NCBI GenBank assembly: GCA_017449925.1
Contig: JAFSYO010000162.1
Coordinates: 1 to 22,353 of the forward strand
DNA length: 22,353 nucleotides
Origin: Stomatobaculum sp.
GTDB taxonomy: Bacteria; Bacillota_A; Clostridia; Lachnospirales; Lachnospiraceae
Reading direction: 5' to 3'
How positions within the stretch are numbered: position 1 is the stretch's first letter; each line of letters starts with the position of its first letter. Shown here in pieces: positions 7,201 through 15,025 of the stretch. The notes under the pieces are model-generated. The model saw only the letters and a list, made by a program, of their open reading frames with translations, was not told the DNA's origin and made no database searches. A program made the position numbers and the translations under genes.

Positions 7201-8562
7201 ATGAATGATAAGACAGAGAGAAAAATACCGAAGCGGATCGCGGGCTCGGTGATCAATTCCCTGAAGGGCGGCGTGGTGCCGCGGATCGGTCTTCCCTACA
7301 TCGCGGTGGGCCGGAAGAATGAGATCGCGGCCCTTCTGCACGATGTGGAGATCATCGCCGACGGAGGCGCGTCCTTCCGCTTTATTGTTGGAAAATACGG
7401 CAGCGGCAAGAGCTTTCTTCTGCAGACCATCCGGAGCTACGTGATGGACCGGGGGTTCGTGGTGGCGGACGCCGACCTGTCCCCGGAGCGGCGGCTCCAG
7501 GGGACGAAGGGGCAGGGACTGGCCACCTACCGGGAGCTGATCCGGAACCTGGCCACGAAGACACGGCCGGAGGGGGGCGCCCTGATGCTGATCCTGGACC
7601 GCTGGATCAGCGCCGTCCAGTCCGATACCGCGGCGGAAACAGGGCTGGAACCGGGGAACCCGATGTTCGACAAGGCGGTGGAGCAGCGGATCTTCGAGGT
7701 GATCCGATCCATGAACGAGCTGGTGCACGGCTTCGATTTCGCCCGCCTCCTGACCCAGTACTGGCAGGCTTCAGCCGCCGGGGACGACGAGAAAAAAGGC
7801 CTGGTCCTGAAGTGGTTCCGGGGCGAGTATCCCACTAAGACGGAGGCCCGGCAGGAACTGGGGGTGAACATCGTCATCACTGACGACGACTGGTATGAAT
7901 ACATCAAGCTCTTCGCCTGGTTCTTAAAGAAGGCGGGCTACAGCGGGATGATGGTGATGGTGGACGAGCTTGTGAATGTCTACAAGATCCCGAACGCCAT
8001 TTCCCGCCAGTACAACTACGAAAAGATCCTTACCATGTACAATAACACGCTGCAGGGGAAGGCGCAGTATCTCGGCATCATCATGAGCGGCACGCCCCAG
8101 TGCGTGGAGGACCGGCGCCGGGGCGTGTACAGCTACGAGGCGCTCCGCTCCCGCCTGCAGGAGGGAAAGTTCTCCAGGGAGGGAGCCCGGGACATGCTGG
8201 CCCCGGTGATCCGCCTGGATCCGCTGACCGCGGAGGAGATGCTGGTGCTGACGGGAAAGCTCGCGGACATTCACGGGCAGCTCTACGGTTACACGCCGGC
8301 CCTGACGGACGAGGACCTGGCTATGTTCATCCGCATTGAGTACGGAAGGATCGGCGCGGATTCCCACATCACCCCCCGGGAGGTGATCCGGGACTTTATC
8401 GAGCTGCTGGATATTCTTCTTCAGCATCCGGAACGTACGGCCTCGGAACTTCTTTCTTCGGAGGAGTTCAGCTTCGCGGCGCCGGAGATGCCGGGAGAGG
8501 GCGAAGGCGGCCCCGGCGGTGACAGCGCGGGCAGCGGGGAGTTTGCGGAGTTCGAGATCTGA
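7201..8562 (+). CDS. BrxC/BrxD-type P-loop ATPase (DUF2791 family)
   Basis: A 453-residue AAA+-like ATPase. The start of the domain reads LPYIAVGRKNEI. Walker A is GKYGSGKS (64-71) and Walker B is MMVMVDEL (250-257, Asp255-Glu256). A sensor-1-like strand LGIIMSGTPQ lies at 291-300, and a possible arginine finger in LRSRLQ at 315-320. A C-terminal winged-helix-like region (about 385-410) and a Gly/Glu-rich acidic tail complete it. This pattern is that of the ATP-binding protein family including BrxD of type 2 BREX/Pgl loci. In those loci BrxD is paired with the helicase BrxHI, as here. The gene sits 63 bases after the TerB gene and 21 bases before the helicase, in a clear operon. A purine-rich GGGAG lies upstream of the ATG. 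The biochemical job, probably loading or regulating the helicase on DNA, is inferred. Confidence 0.85.
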   Translation: MNDKTERKIPKRIAGSVINSLKGGVVPRIGLPYIAVGRKNEIAALLHDVEIIADGGASFRFIVGKYGSGKSFLLQTIRSYVMDRGFVVADADLSPERRLQGTKGQGLATYRELIRNLATKTRPEGGALMLILDRWISAVQSDTAAETGLEPGNPMFDKAVEQRIFEVIRSMNELVHGFDFARLLTQYWQASAAGDDEKKGLVLKWFRGEYPTKTEARQELGVNIVITDDDWYEYIKLFAWFLKKAGYSGMMVMVDELVNVYKIPNAISRQYNYEKILTMYNNTLQGKAQYLGIIMSGTPQCVEDRRRGVYSYEALRSRLQEGKFSREGARDMLAPVIRLDPLTAEEMLVLTGKLADIHGQLYGYTPALTDEDLAMFIRIEYGRIGADSHITPREVIRDFIELLDILLQHPERTASELLSSEEFSFAAPEMPGEGEGGPGGDSAGSGEFAEFEI

Positions 8563-8583
8563 CCGGCAAGAGGCATCAAATCT

Positions 8584-10980
8584 ATGGATATTTTCAGAAG
8601 ATACGCGCCGTTCATCCAGGATTTCATCTATGAGAACGGCTGGGAAAACTTAAGAGCCATCCAGGTGGCGGCGGGGGATGCCATCTTCAATTCGGAGGAC
8701 AACGTGCTGCTTTCGGCATCGACCGCGTCGGGCAAGACAGAGGCGGCCTTTTTTCCGATCCTGACGCTGATGGAGGAGGACCCGCCGACGTCGGTGGGCG
8801 CAGTGTACATCGGCCCCCTGAAGGCACTGATCAACGACCAGTTCCTCAGGCTGAACGAACTCTGCGAGGAGGCGCACATTCCAGTGTGGCACTGGCACGG
8901 CGACGTGTCCCAGTCCCACAAGAACAGGCTGATGAAGCATCCCTCGGGCATCCTGCAGATCACGCCCGAGTCCCTGGAGGCCATGCTGATGCACCGGCAC
9001 GGGGACATTACCCGCCTCTTCGGAGACCTGAGGTTCGTGGTGATCGACGAAGTCCATTCCCTGATGCGGGGGGACCGGGGCGCCCAGACCCTGTGCCTGG
9101 TGGAGCGGCTGTCCCGCATGGCCGGGGTGAACCCGCGACGCATCGGTCTTTCCGCCACCATCGGCGACCCGGAGATGACCGGGCGCTTTCTGGCGGCGGG
9201 CACGGGACGGGGGACAGTGATCCCGCGGATCCCTTCCGCGAACCAGAAGTGGCGGCTTTCCATGGAGCACTTCTACATCTCCGGCCCTCAGGCAGCGGCG
9301 AAGGAGCGGGGCGGAAAGAATGCCGGCGGGGAAGAGGGTGTTCCGGGCAGGACCGAATCGCCGGTCATGAAGGAAGCGCTGGAGATCCTGCGGGAGATGT
9401 CGGCTCCTCCGGGAGAGTCAGCCGGAACAGACCTCGTACCGAACGAAGAACTTTCGCAGGAGACGGACATTGCTCCGAAGGGCGCGGACCCGGCCTTCGG
9501 CTACATTTTTGAACATACCCGGGGGAAAAAGTGCCTGGTGTTCAGCAATTCCCGGGAGGAAGCGGAGGCGGTGACCACCTCCCTGCGGCACTACTGCGAG
9601 GTGAAGCACGAGCCGGACCGCTTCCTGATCCATCACGGCAACCTTTCCGCCTCCTACCGGCAGTCGGCGGAGGAGGAGATGAAGGACGATGAGAGCTTCT
9701 TCACCACGGTGACTACCGCGACCCTGGAGCTGGGCATCGACATCGGCCGGCTGGAGCGGGCCTTCCAGATCGACGCCCCCTTCACGGTGTCTTCGTTCCT
9801 GCAGCGCATGGGCCGGACCGGCCGGCGGGACCTGCCGCCGGAGATGTGGTTCGTCATGCGGGAGGAGCAGCCGGAGGCGCGGGCCATGCTGCCCGCCTGC
9901 ATTCCATGGAAGCTGATCCAGGGCATTTCCCTGGTGCAGCTTTACGTGGAGGAGCGCTGGGTGGAGCCGCCGCGGCTGGACCGGCTGCCCTACAGCCTTC
10001 TGTACCACCAGACCATGTGCACTCTGGCATCCGGCGGGGAGATGACGGCGGCGGAGCTGGCTTCCCGGGTGCTGACCCTCAGCGTGTTCCGGCGGATCAC
10101 AAAGGAGGACTACCAGGTGCTGCTCCGGCATCTTTTAAAGCACGACCATATCCAGCGAACGGAGCGGGGCGGCCTCATCGTGGGACTCGCAGGGGAGCGG
10201 ATGACCAACAGCTTCAAGTTCTACGCGGTGTTCCAGGAGAACGAGGAGTACACGGTGCGCAGCGAATCCCAGGAGATCGGCACCATCGTGAAGCCGCCGC
10301 CCGTGGGGGACAAGATCGCCATCGCGGGCCATGTCTGGGTGGTGGAGGAGGTGGACCGGCTGCATCACACGGTCTACTGCACCCTGGTGAAGGGCAGCGT
10401 CCCGGCCTTTTTCGGGCTTTGCCCCGGTGACATCAACACGAAGATCCTGGAGCGGATGCGGAAGGTGCTGGAGGAGGACAAGGTCTGGCCCTATCTTATG
10501 AAAAACGCTGTTGCCCGGCTGAAGAACGGCAGGGAAGCGGCCCGGATGGCCCGGATCGTCCCGGATCCCCAGGACCCGTCTTCCGAGAGAGCAAGGGAGG
10601 GCACGCCCCTCATCTGCCTCGGCGGGAATATGTGGGCGCTGTTCCCCTGGCTGGGGACCTACGCCTTTATGGCGCTGGAGCGGTTCCTGAAGATCCGCTG
10701 CAAAAAGGAGCTGGAACTGAAGGGCATGGATTCCTCCAAGCCCTACTTTATCCAGTTCACCATGAGGGCGGACCGGAAGACCTTTTTCGAAGTGCTGACA
10801 AAGGCGGCGGAGGATCCGCCGGACCCCATGGAACTTCTTTATCCGGAGGAGGTCCCGGTGTTCGAAAAATACGACGACTATGTGCCGGAGGAACTGGTGC
10901 GGAAAGGCTTTGCCTACGGGGTCCTGGATGTGGACGGGATGATCTCCAGGGTCCGGGAGTGGAAAAAGTTCATTAGATAA
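8584..10980 (+). CDS. Lhr/BrxHI-like superfamily II DNA helicase
   Basis: A 798-residue DEAD/DEAH-type helicase. Motif I is SASTASGKTEAA (44-55), Ia YIGPLKALINDQ, Ib LQITPES, II VIDEVHSL (DEVH at 155-158), III LSATIGD (189-195), IV CLVFSNSREEAEAV (317-330), V TTATLELGIDIG (377-388) and VI QRMGRTGRR (407-415). After the RecA pair come a winged-helix-like region and a beta-rich C-terminal part, as in Lhr-type 3'-5' helicases (COG1201), to which BREX BrxHI belongs. No zinc cluster or nuclease domain is visible. A Gly/Glu/Pro-rich insert at about 234-303 separates the two RecA domains. The start codon lies 21 bases after the ATPase stop, with only a weak AAGAGG ribosome site, suggesting coupled expression. 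No terminator hairpin was found after the stop; the next promoter, for dhaK, begins 70 bases on. Confidence 0.9.
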   Translation: MDIFRRYAPFIQDFIYENGWENLRAIQVAAGDAIFNSEDNVLLSASTASGKTEAAFFPILTLMEEDPPTSVGAVYIGPLKALINDQFLRLNELCEEAHIPVWHWHGDVSQSHKNRLMKHPSGILQITPESLEAMLMHRHGDITRLFGDLRFVVIDEVHSLMRGDRGAQTLCLVERLSRMAGVNPRRIGLSATIGDPEMTGRFLAAGTGRGTVIPRIPSANQKWRLSMEHFYISGPQAAAKERGGKNAGGEEGVPGRTESPVMKEALEILREMSAPPGESAGTDLVPNEELSQETDIAPKGADPAFGYIFEHTRGKKCLVFSNSREEAEAVTTSLRHYCEVKHEPDRFLIHHGNLSASYRQSAEEEMKDDESFFTTVTTATLELGIDIGRLERAFQIDAPFTVSSFLQRMGRTGRRDLPPEMWFVMREEQPEARAMLPACIPWKLIQGISLVQLYVEERWVEPPRLDRLPYSLLYHQTMCTLASGGEMTAAELASRVLTLSVFRRITKEDYQVLLRHLLKHDHIQRTERGGLIVGLAGERMTNSFKFYAVFQENEEYTVRSESQEIGTIVKPPPVGDKIAIAGHVWVVEEVDRLHHTVYCTLVKGSVPAFFGLCPGDINTKILERMRKVLEEDKVWPYLMKNAVARLKNGREAARMARIVPDPQDPSSERAREGTPLICLGGNMWALFPWLGTYAFMALERFLKIRCKKELELKGMDSSKPYFIQFTMRADRKTFFEVLTKAAEDPPDPMELLYPEEVPVFEKYDDYVPEELVRKGFAYGVLDVDGMISRVREWKKFIR

Positions 10981-11050
10981 TCCCGAGACAGCAAATTCCG
11001 TGCCAGAAATAAAAACATTAAAAGGACGCCGCAAGAAGGGCCGTTCTGCA

Positions 11051-11079
11051 TTGACTGTAAAAAAAGCAAATAGTACAAT
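11051..11079 (+). promoter_or_regulatory. Promoter of the dhaKLM operon
   Basis: TTGACT (11051-11056) and TACAAT (11074-11079) with a 17-base spacer form a near-consensus sigma-A promoter. The untranslated leader is about 78 bases. It contains an ATTGCA/TGCAAT inverted repeat (11089-11094 with 11117-11122) and a short hairpin TGCGG/CCGCA (11134-11149) just upstream of the AAAGGA ribosome site, which could modulate translation. Confidence 0.75.
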
Positions 11080-11163
11080 ATAAATAAAATTGCAGTACTG
11101 TTTCCTGTAAACCATATGCAATATCACTACTTTTGCGGGGGGATCCGCAGAAAGGACACTGTC

Positions 11164-12156
11164 ATGAAGAAAATCATCAATTCCGTCGACCTTGTTGAAG
11201 AGCAGATGATCGAAGGCCTGAAGAAGGCATTTCCGCAGTATGTACAGCGGGTAGAGGGCTCCAGTGTGATCGCCCGCGCGGAGAAGAAAGAGGGCAAGGT
11301 AGCCCTGGTCTCCGGCGGCGGCAGCGGCCATGAGCCGGCACACGCGGGCTATGTTGGCACCGGCATGCTGGATGCCGCGGTTCCCGGCGCTGTGTTCACC
11401 TCCCCGACCCCGGACCAGGTCTATGAAGCGATCAAGGCAGTGGCGACCGACAAGGGCGTCCTGATGATCATCAAGAACTACACCGGCGACGTTATGAACT
11501 TCGAGATGGCGGCAGATATGGCCCGGGACGAAGGCATCACCGTGGACGAAGTCATCGTGAACGATGACGTGGCGGTGGACGGCTCCCTGTACACCGTGGG
11601 ACGCCGCGGCGTGGCAGGCACCGTGTTCGTGCACAAGATCACCGGCGCGAAGGCGGAGACCGGCGCTTCCCTGGAAGAAGTCAAGGCGACCGCACAGAAG
11701 GTCATCGACAATGTCCGCACCATGAGTATGGCGATCAAGCCCTGCACGGTCCCCGCTGCAGGAAAGCCCGGATTTGAGCTGGGCGATGACGAGATGGAGA
11801 TCGGTATCGGCATCCACGGCGAGCCCGGAACCCACAGAGAGGCCCTGAGGCCCGCGGACGAGATCGTCGACATGATGATGGACAAGATCCTGGCTGACAT
11901 CGACTTCGGCGGAAGCGAAGTGGCGGTCATGATCAACAGCTGCGGCGGAACTCCTCTGATGGAGCTCTTTATCGTGAACAACCGCGTGTACGACATCCTT
12001 GCCGGAAAGGGCATCAAAGTCTACAAGACCTTCGTCGGCGAGTTCATGACCTCTCTGGAAATGGAAGGCTTCTCCATTACGCTTCTGAAGCTGGATGACG
12101 AGATGAAGGCTCTTCTGGACGCTCCGGCAGATACGCCCGCATTCAAAGTGATCTGA
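11164..12156 (+). CDS. dhaK: PEP-dependent dihydroxyacetone kinase, DhaK subunit
   Basis: The dihydroxyacetone-binding subunit of the PTS-linked Dha kinase, 330 residues, cytoplasmic. DhaK binds dihydroxyacetone covalently through a histidine and receives phosphate from ADP-loaded DhaL, yielding dihydroxyacetone phosphate for glycolysis. Key residues line up with E. coli DhaK: GGGSGHEPAHAGYVG with His56, NYTGDVMNF with Asp109, GIGIHGEPG with the hemiaminal-forming His218, and NSCGGTPLMELFIV. The start at 11164 follows AAAGGA with a seven-base gap; an in-frame ATG at 11116 has no ribosome site and adds a non-conserved extension. It is the first gene of dhaK-dhaL-dhaM. No dhaS or dhaQ-type regulator lies next to it. 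Glycerol dehydrogenase is not in the window, so the dihydroxyacetone source is unknown. Confidence 0.97.
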   Translation: MKKIINSVDLVEEQMIEGLKKAFPQYVQRVEGSSVIARAEKKEGKVALVSGGGSGHEPAHAGYVGTGMLDAAVPGAVFTSPTPDQVYEAIKAVATDKGVLMIIKNYTGDVMNFEMAADMARDEGITVDEVIVNDDVAVDGSLYTVGRRGVAGTVFVHKITGAKAETGASLEEVKATAQKVIDNVRTMSMAIKPCTVPAAGKPGFELGDDEMEIGIGIHGEPGTHREALRPADEIVDMMMDKILADIDFGGSEVAVMINSCGGTPLMELFIVNNRVYDILAGKGIKVYKTFVGEFMTSLEMEGFSITLLKLDDEMKALLDAPADTPAFKVI

Positions 12157-12173
12157 GTAATATAACGATAAAT

Positions 12174-12197
12174 GGCGGCGCCTGAAAGGGCGCCGCC
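12174..12197 (+). promoter_or_regulatory. Intercistronic hairpin between dhaK and dhaL
   Basis: A perfect 9-bp GC-only stem (GGCGGCGCC with GGCGCCGCC, 12174-12182 and 12189-12197) with loop TGAAAG, 17 bases after the dhaK stop and 15 before the dhaL start. There is no T-run, so it is not an ordinary terminator. It may stabilise the upstream mRNA end, or pace dhaL translation, since its 3' arm nearly abuts the GGGGA ribosome site. Confidence 0.7.
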
Positions 12198-12212
12198 GGA
12201 TTGGGGACAGAT

Positions 12213-12836
12213 ATGACTGACAACGTAAAAGTGATCGCAATTCTGAAGAATATCATCGCGGCCATTGAGGAGAACGCTCAGTTCCTGACAGATCTGGACG
12301 CGGCCATCGGCGACAACGACCACGGCATCAACATGGCCAGAGGCTTTAAAAAAGTTGAAGCAGATCTTCCAGGCCTGGAGGGCAAGGACATCGGCGCGAT
12401 CCTGAAGAAGGTCGGCATGGACCTGGTCTCCACCGTGGGCGGATCCTCCGGACCTCTCTACGGCACGGCGTTCATGAAGGCCGGCGCGAAGGCGGCGGGC
12501 AAGAACGAGATCGGCATGGAAGATTTCCTTGTCATGATGGATGAGGGCATCGGCGGCGTGCAGCTCCGCGGCAAAGCGGTCAAGGGAGAAAAGACCATGC
12601 TTGACGCCATGATCCCGGCGCAGGAAGCCATGAAGGCTGCAGCAGCAGCCGGCGCTGACACGGCGGCGGTCCTCCAGGCAGGCGTGAAGGCCGCGGAGGA
12701 AGGCGTGGAGTACACAAAGACTATCATTGCCACCAAGGGACGCGCCAGCTACCTGGGCGAAAGGTCAATCGGCCACCAGGATCCCGGCGCTACTTCCTTC
12801 ACTGTGATCCTGCAGGCAATCGCAGCGGCATACTGA
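12213..12836 (+). CDS. dhaL: PEP-dependent dihydroxyacetone kinase, DhaL subunit
   Basis: The ADP-binding subunit of the Dha kinase, 207 residues. It carries tightly bound ADP-Mg as a phosphate shuttle between DhaM and DhaK. The Mg-binding triad is visible as Asp29, Asp34 and Asp36 in LDAAIGDNDHGINMARGF (E. coli Asp30/35/37). The nucleotide loop VGGSSGPLYGTAF and the C-terminal RASYLGERSIGHQDPGA segment are standard for the family. The ATG at 12213 follows GGGGA with a suitable gap; a TTG at 12201 in frame is less likely. It is preceded by an intercistronic hairpin, and dhaM follows after 56 bases. Length and motifs are complete. Confidence 0.97.
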   Translation: MTDNVKVIAILKNIIAAIEENAQFLTDLDAAIGDNDHGINMARGFKKVEADLPGLEGKDIGAILKKVGMDLVSTVGGSSGPLYGTAFMKAGAKAAGKNEIGMEDFLVMMDEGIGGVQLRGKAVKGEKTMLDAMIPAQEAMKAAAAAGADTAAVLQAGVKAAEEGVEYTKTIIATKGRASYLGERSIGHQDPGATSFTVILQAIAAAY

Positions 12837-12892
12837 TATTAGGAACAGATTCCGGGCCGGGGAAAACGGAACCGGGGAAACGGGGGACGGCT

Positions 12893-13279
12893 ATGGTAGG
12901 ATTTGTAATGGTGTCCCACAGCAAGAAGCTGGCGGAAGGCGCCGTGGAACTGGGGCTTCTGATGGCTCCCGAGGTCCTGGCGGAGGCTGCCGGCGGACTG
13001 CCGGACGGAGATATGGGAACAGATTATGAGCGGATCGCGGATGCGGTGACCCGGGTGCGGGAGCAGTCCCCGGACGGGGTACTGATCATCGCCGATATGG
13101 GAAGCTCCTGCATGACATCGGAAATGGTGCTGGAGGACCTGGACGATCCGCAGATCATCATGGTGGACTGCCCCTTCGCGGAGGGCGCGGTGGCTGCCAT
13201 GGTAGCCGCGGCCGGCGGCGCTTCCCTGGAGGAAGTGAAAGAGGCGGCCGAGGAGGCCAGAGAAGCAAGGAAATTCTGA
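12893..13279 (+). CDS. dhaM: Dha kinase phosphodonor DhaM, single EIIA-like domain
   Basis: A 128-residue phosphocarrier that takes phosphate from HPr (after PEP and enzyme I) and passes it to ADP on DhaL. The phosphorylated His9 is in VMVSHSKKLAEG, the same context as E. coli DhaM. IIADMGSSCMTSEMVLEDL and DCPFAEGAV are typical family segments. Unlike the E. coli protein, which also carries HPr-like and partial enzyme I-like domains, this is the short, EIIA-fold-only form found in Firmicutes. It must therefore use the general PTS proteins, which are not encoded here. It is the last gene of the dha operon, with a G-rich ribosome site (GGGGGAC), and is followed by an intrinsic terminator. Confidence 0.95.
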   Translation: MVGFVMVSHSKKLAEGAVELGLLMAPEVLAEAAGGLPDGDMGTDYERIADAVTRVREQSPDGVLIIADMGSSCMTSEMVLEDLDDPQIIMVDCPFAEGAVAAMVAAAGGASLEEVKEAAEEAREARKF

Positions 13280-13297
13280 ACAAGAAACAGCAGTTTA

Positions 13298-13338
13298 CAA
13301 AGAAAGGCAGCAGTCCATCGGGCAGCTGTCTTTCTTTT
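13298..13338 (+). terminator. Terminator of dhaKLM
   Basis: A 13-bp stem AAAGAAAGGCAGC (13298-13310) with GCTGTCTTTCTTT (13324-13336), one G-U pair and a 13-base loop, ending in a T-run to 13338. It lies 18 bases after the dhaM stop. Confidence 0.85.
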
Positions 13339-13370
13339 TCACTTTACACGGCTGCTACGGAATTTCTAAG

Positions 13371-13399
13371 TTGAATATACCCCATAAAAATGTTATAAA
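13371..13399 (+). promoter_or_regulatory. Promoter of the secreted hydrolase
   Basis: TTGAAT (13371-13376), a 17-base spacer and TATAAA (13394-13399), preceded by TG at 13391-13392, so an extended -10 element. The leader is short and ends in an excellent GAGGAGGT ribosome site at 13424-13431. Confidence 0.68.
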
Positions 13400-13436
13400 A
13401 AATGTAGTATCTTAATATCTTTTGAGGAGGTAGTTT

Positions 13437-14459
13437 ATGATGAAAAAAGTTTTAAAGGGTCTCATTGCTCTCGGACTTTGCGCCGCGCTGGCTGCAGTAC
13501 CCATGATTGCGAACGCCGATCCCGCTCCGCTGGATGCTGCAGGCGCAGAAGTCGAAAATGCGAACAAGGACGCTGTCACCATCACCGTGAAGCAGACTGT
13601 TCCGCGTGTAGACTATGTCAGCAACGTCGTCTACAAGCAGATCAACACACCGAATTCCCATCAGTCCCTGGTTCTGAATTTGCTGCTTCCGAAGCTGAAA
13701 GACAATGCTCCTGCTCCGGTCGTTATGTTCGTCAAGGGCAGCGGCTTTACTGCCATGAACCTGGACGGCTTTATGCAGCAGCGCATGTATCTTGCCCAGA
13801 AGGGCTTTGCTGTCATCGAAGTCGAGACCCGGGTCGTTCCCCAGGCGACATTCCCGGCTCAGACCATCGACCTCAAGGCCGCGATCCGTTTCGTCCGCGC
13901 CCACGCCGAAGAGTTTAACCTGAATGTTGACAAGATCGGTATTTGGGGCGATTCCTCCGGCGGATGGGCAGCTACCGTGGCTGCTACCTCCAACGGCGTC
14001 AAGGAATTCGAAGAGGGCGACAACCTTGACTTCTCCAGCGATATCGCTGCCTGCGTTGATTTCTACGGACCCACTGACCTGCAGACCATCGGTAAGGGCC
14101 AGGGCAAGGACATTGAAAAAGGACATGATTCTCCTTCCACCACCGAGGCTATGCTGGTGAACGGCACCGCTTTCGGCACCAACCCCGGCGGCTCCATCAA
14201 CTCCGATCCCGAAAAGGCCAAAAAGGCAAGCCCCATCACCTATATCGACAAGAAGGATCCCGCTTTCCTGATCTTCCACGGCACCGATGACAACCTGGTA
14301 TCTGTCTACGAGTCCCAGATCCTGTACGAGAACCTGAAGAAGGCCGGCGTTCCCGCGAAGCTCGTCTATGTCAAGGGCGGAACCCACGGCGGCATCGATT
14401 TCTATCAGCCTGAGATCATCGATATGGTCGCTGATTTCTTCAAGGAGCAGCTGAAGTAA
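13437..14459 (+). CDS. Secreted alpha/beta hydrolase (carboxylesterase-like)
   Basis: A 340-residue exported esterase-type enzyme. The signal peptide covers residues 1 to about 27 (MMKKVLKG, a hydrophobic core, IANA). It has no lipobox, so it is likely released or wall-associated. The catalytic elbow is GDSSGG with Ser173, the acid Asp284 lies in FHGTDDNLVS, and the base His317 in GGTHGG. A KGSGF segment (100-104) takes the place of the usual HGGG/HGG oxyanion strand of BD-FAE and hormone-sensitive-lipase relatives. The fold thus resembles carbohydrate or feruloyl esterases, but the substrate is unproven. The first of two adjacent ATG codons (13437, 13440) fits the AGGAGG spacing of six bases. 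The strong promoter and ribosome site suggest high expression as a single-gene unit. Confidence 0.9.
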   Translation: MMKKVLKGLIALGLCAALAAVPMIANADPAPLDAAGAEVENANKDAVTITVKQTVPRVDYVSNVVYKQINTPNSHQSLVLNLLLPKLKDNAPAPVVMFVKGSGFTAMNLDGFMQQRMYLAQKGFAVIEVETRVVPQATFPAQTIDLKAAIRFVRAHAEEFNLNVDKIGIWGDSSGGWAATVAATSNGVKEFEEGDNLDFSSDIAACVDFYGPTDLQTIGKGQGKDIEKGHDSPSTTEAMLVNGTAFGTNPGGSINSDPEKAKKASPITYIDKKDPAFLIFHGTDDNLVSVYESQILYENLKKAGVPAKLVYVKGGTHGGIDFYQPEIIDMVADFFKEQLK

Positions 14460-14485
14460 TAATCAACAGTTAAAAATGCGTAAAA

Positions 14486-14523
14486 AAACAGTCCGCGGAT
14501 GGAATTCCATCCGCGGACTGTTT
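14486..14523. terminator. 38-bp perfect palindrome, bidirectional terminator
   Basis: A perfect palindrome with two 19-base halves centred between 14504 and 14505. A-rich sequence on the left and T-rich sequence on the right (TTTCTTTT) serve as the T-tract on each strand. It lies between the secreted hydrolase (+) and the convergent XRE regulator (-), so it can end both transcripts. Confidence 0.9.
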
Positions 14524-14531
14524 CTTTTGCC

Positions 14532-14984
14532 TCAAAGTGCCTGGTGCTTTTTCCAGTAATCGAGTCCGGGCAGTATCTTATTCAGGTAAGTGCGGGCCTG
14601 GTCTTCAGAAAAGTTCTCATTTGCCATGTGCTGCACACAGACATCGATCAGCTGATCCATGTCGCTGTATGTGTAACTTCCGTCGACATAACACCACTTA
14701 CAGTAATCTTCATTGAGGGATCCGTCCTTGTTCCTGCCCAGGAACTCATCTTCCAGCGGCATCCCGCAGCACTGGCACACCAGCCGGCGTGGAGACCCCA
14801 GCAGAGTATTGATAGACACGTTGAAAAGATTCGAAAGCAGCTTCAGCGTCTCGGTATTCGGCACCGTGTCACCGTTTTCCCAGCGCGATACCGCCTGCCG
14901 GGTCACATATACTTTTTCAGCCAGTTCGTCCTGGGACATGCCGTTCTTTGTCCGAAGATCAAGCAATACTTCTTTTGTAGTCAT
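14532..14984 (-). CDS. XRE-family regulator with C-terminal zinc ribbon
   Basis: A 150-residue DNA-binding protein. The N-terminal Cro/C1-type helix-turn-helix (about 5-60) shows GMSQDELAEKVYVTRQAVSRWENG and VPNTETLKLLSNLFNVSINTLL in pieces typical of the family. The C-terminal part is a putative zinc ribbon: Cys70-x2-Cys73 in CQCCGMPLEDE and Cys95-x2-Cys98 in YCKWCYVDGSYTYSDM, matching the family annotated as zinc-ribbon domain PF12674. A C-terminal helical tail follows. The ribosome site GGAGGT lies before the start. An inverted repeat in the presumed promoter spacer suggests autorepression. Whether the ribbon senses metal or stress, or is structural, is not known. It is convergent with the secreted hydrolase. 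Confidence 0.92.
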   Translation of the reverse strand: MTTKEVLLDLRTKNGMSQDELAEKVYVTRQAVSRWENGDTVPNTETLKLLSNLFNVSINTLLGSPRRLVCQCCGMPLEDEFLGRNKDGSLNEDYCKWCYVDGSYTYSDMDQLIDVCVQHMANENFSEDQARTYLNKILPGLDYWKKHQAL

Positions 14985-15025
14985 GCGAACACCTCCTTGC
15001 AGATTATTTTACTGCAGAAACGCGG

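Noticed and set aside
5332..7728. A 798-codon open frame on the minus strand across the TerB and ATPase genes
   Set aside because: It is a codon-bias shadow of GC-rich + strand genes: His/Arg/Pro/Leu-rich, no domain recognised, and the + strand genes have full motif sets.
5371..10980. A complete BREX or Pgl system
   Set aside because: PglX methylase, PglZ phosphatase, BrxC/PglY and other core genes are absent; only the accessory ATPase-helicase pair resembles BREX.
10981..11050. A terminator after the helicase gene
   Set aside because: No stem with a following T-run was found; the AT-rich parts belong to the dhaK promoter.
11107..11121. A CcpA cre site in the dhaK leader
   Set aside because: TGTAAACCATATGCA matches one half only; the central CG and the second half do not fit.
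10135..12240. A 701-codon minus-strand open frame over the helicase 3' end and dhaK
   Set aside because: It spans two unrelated genes and a clear promoter, and has no recognisable family; the + frames carry helicase and DhaK motifs.
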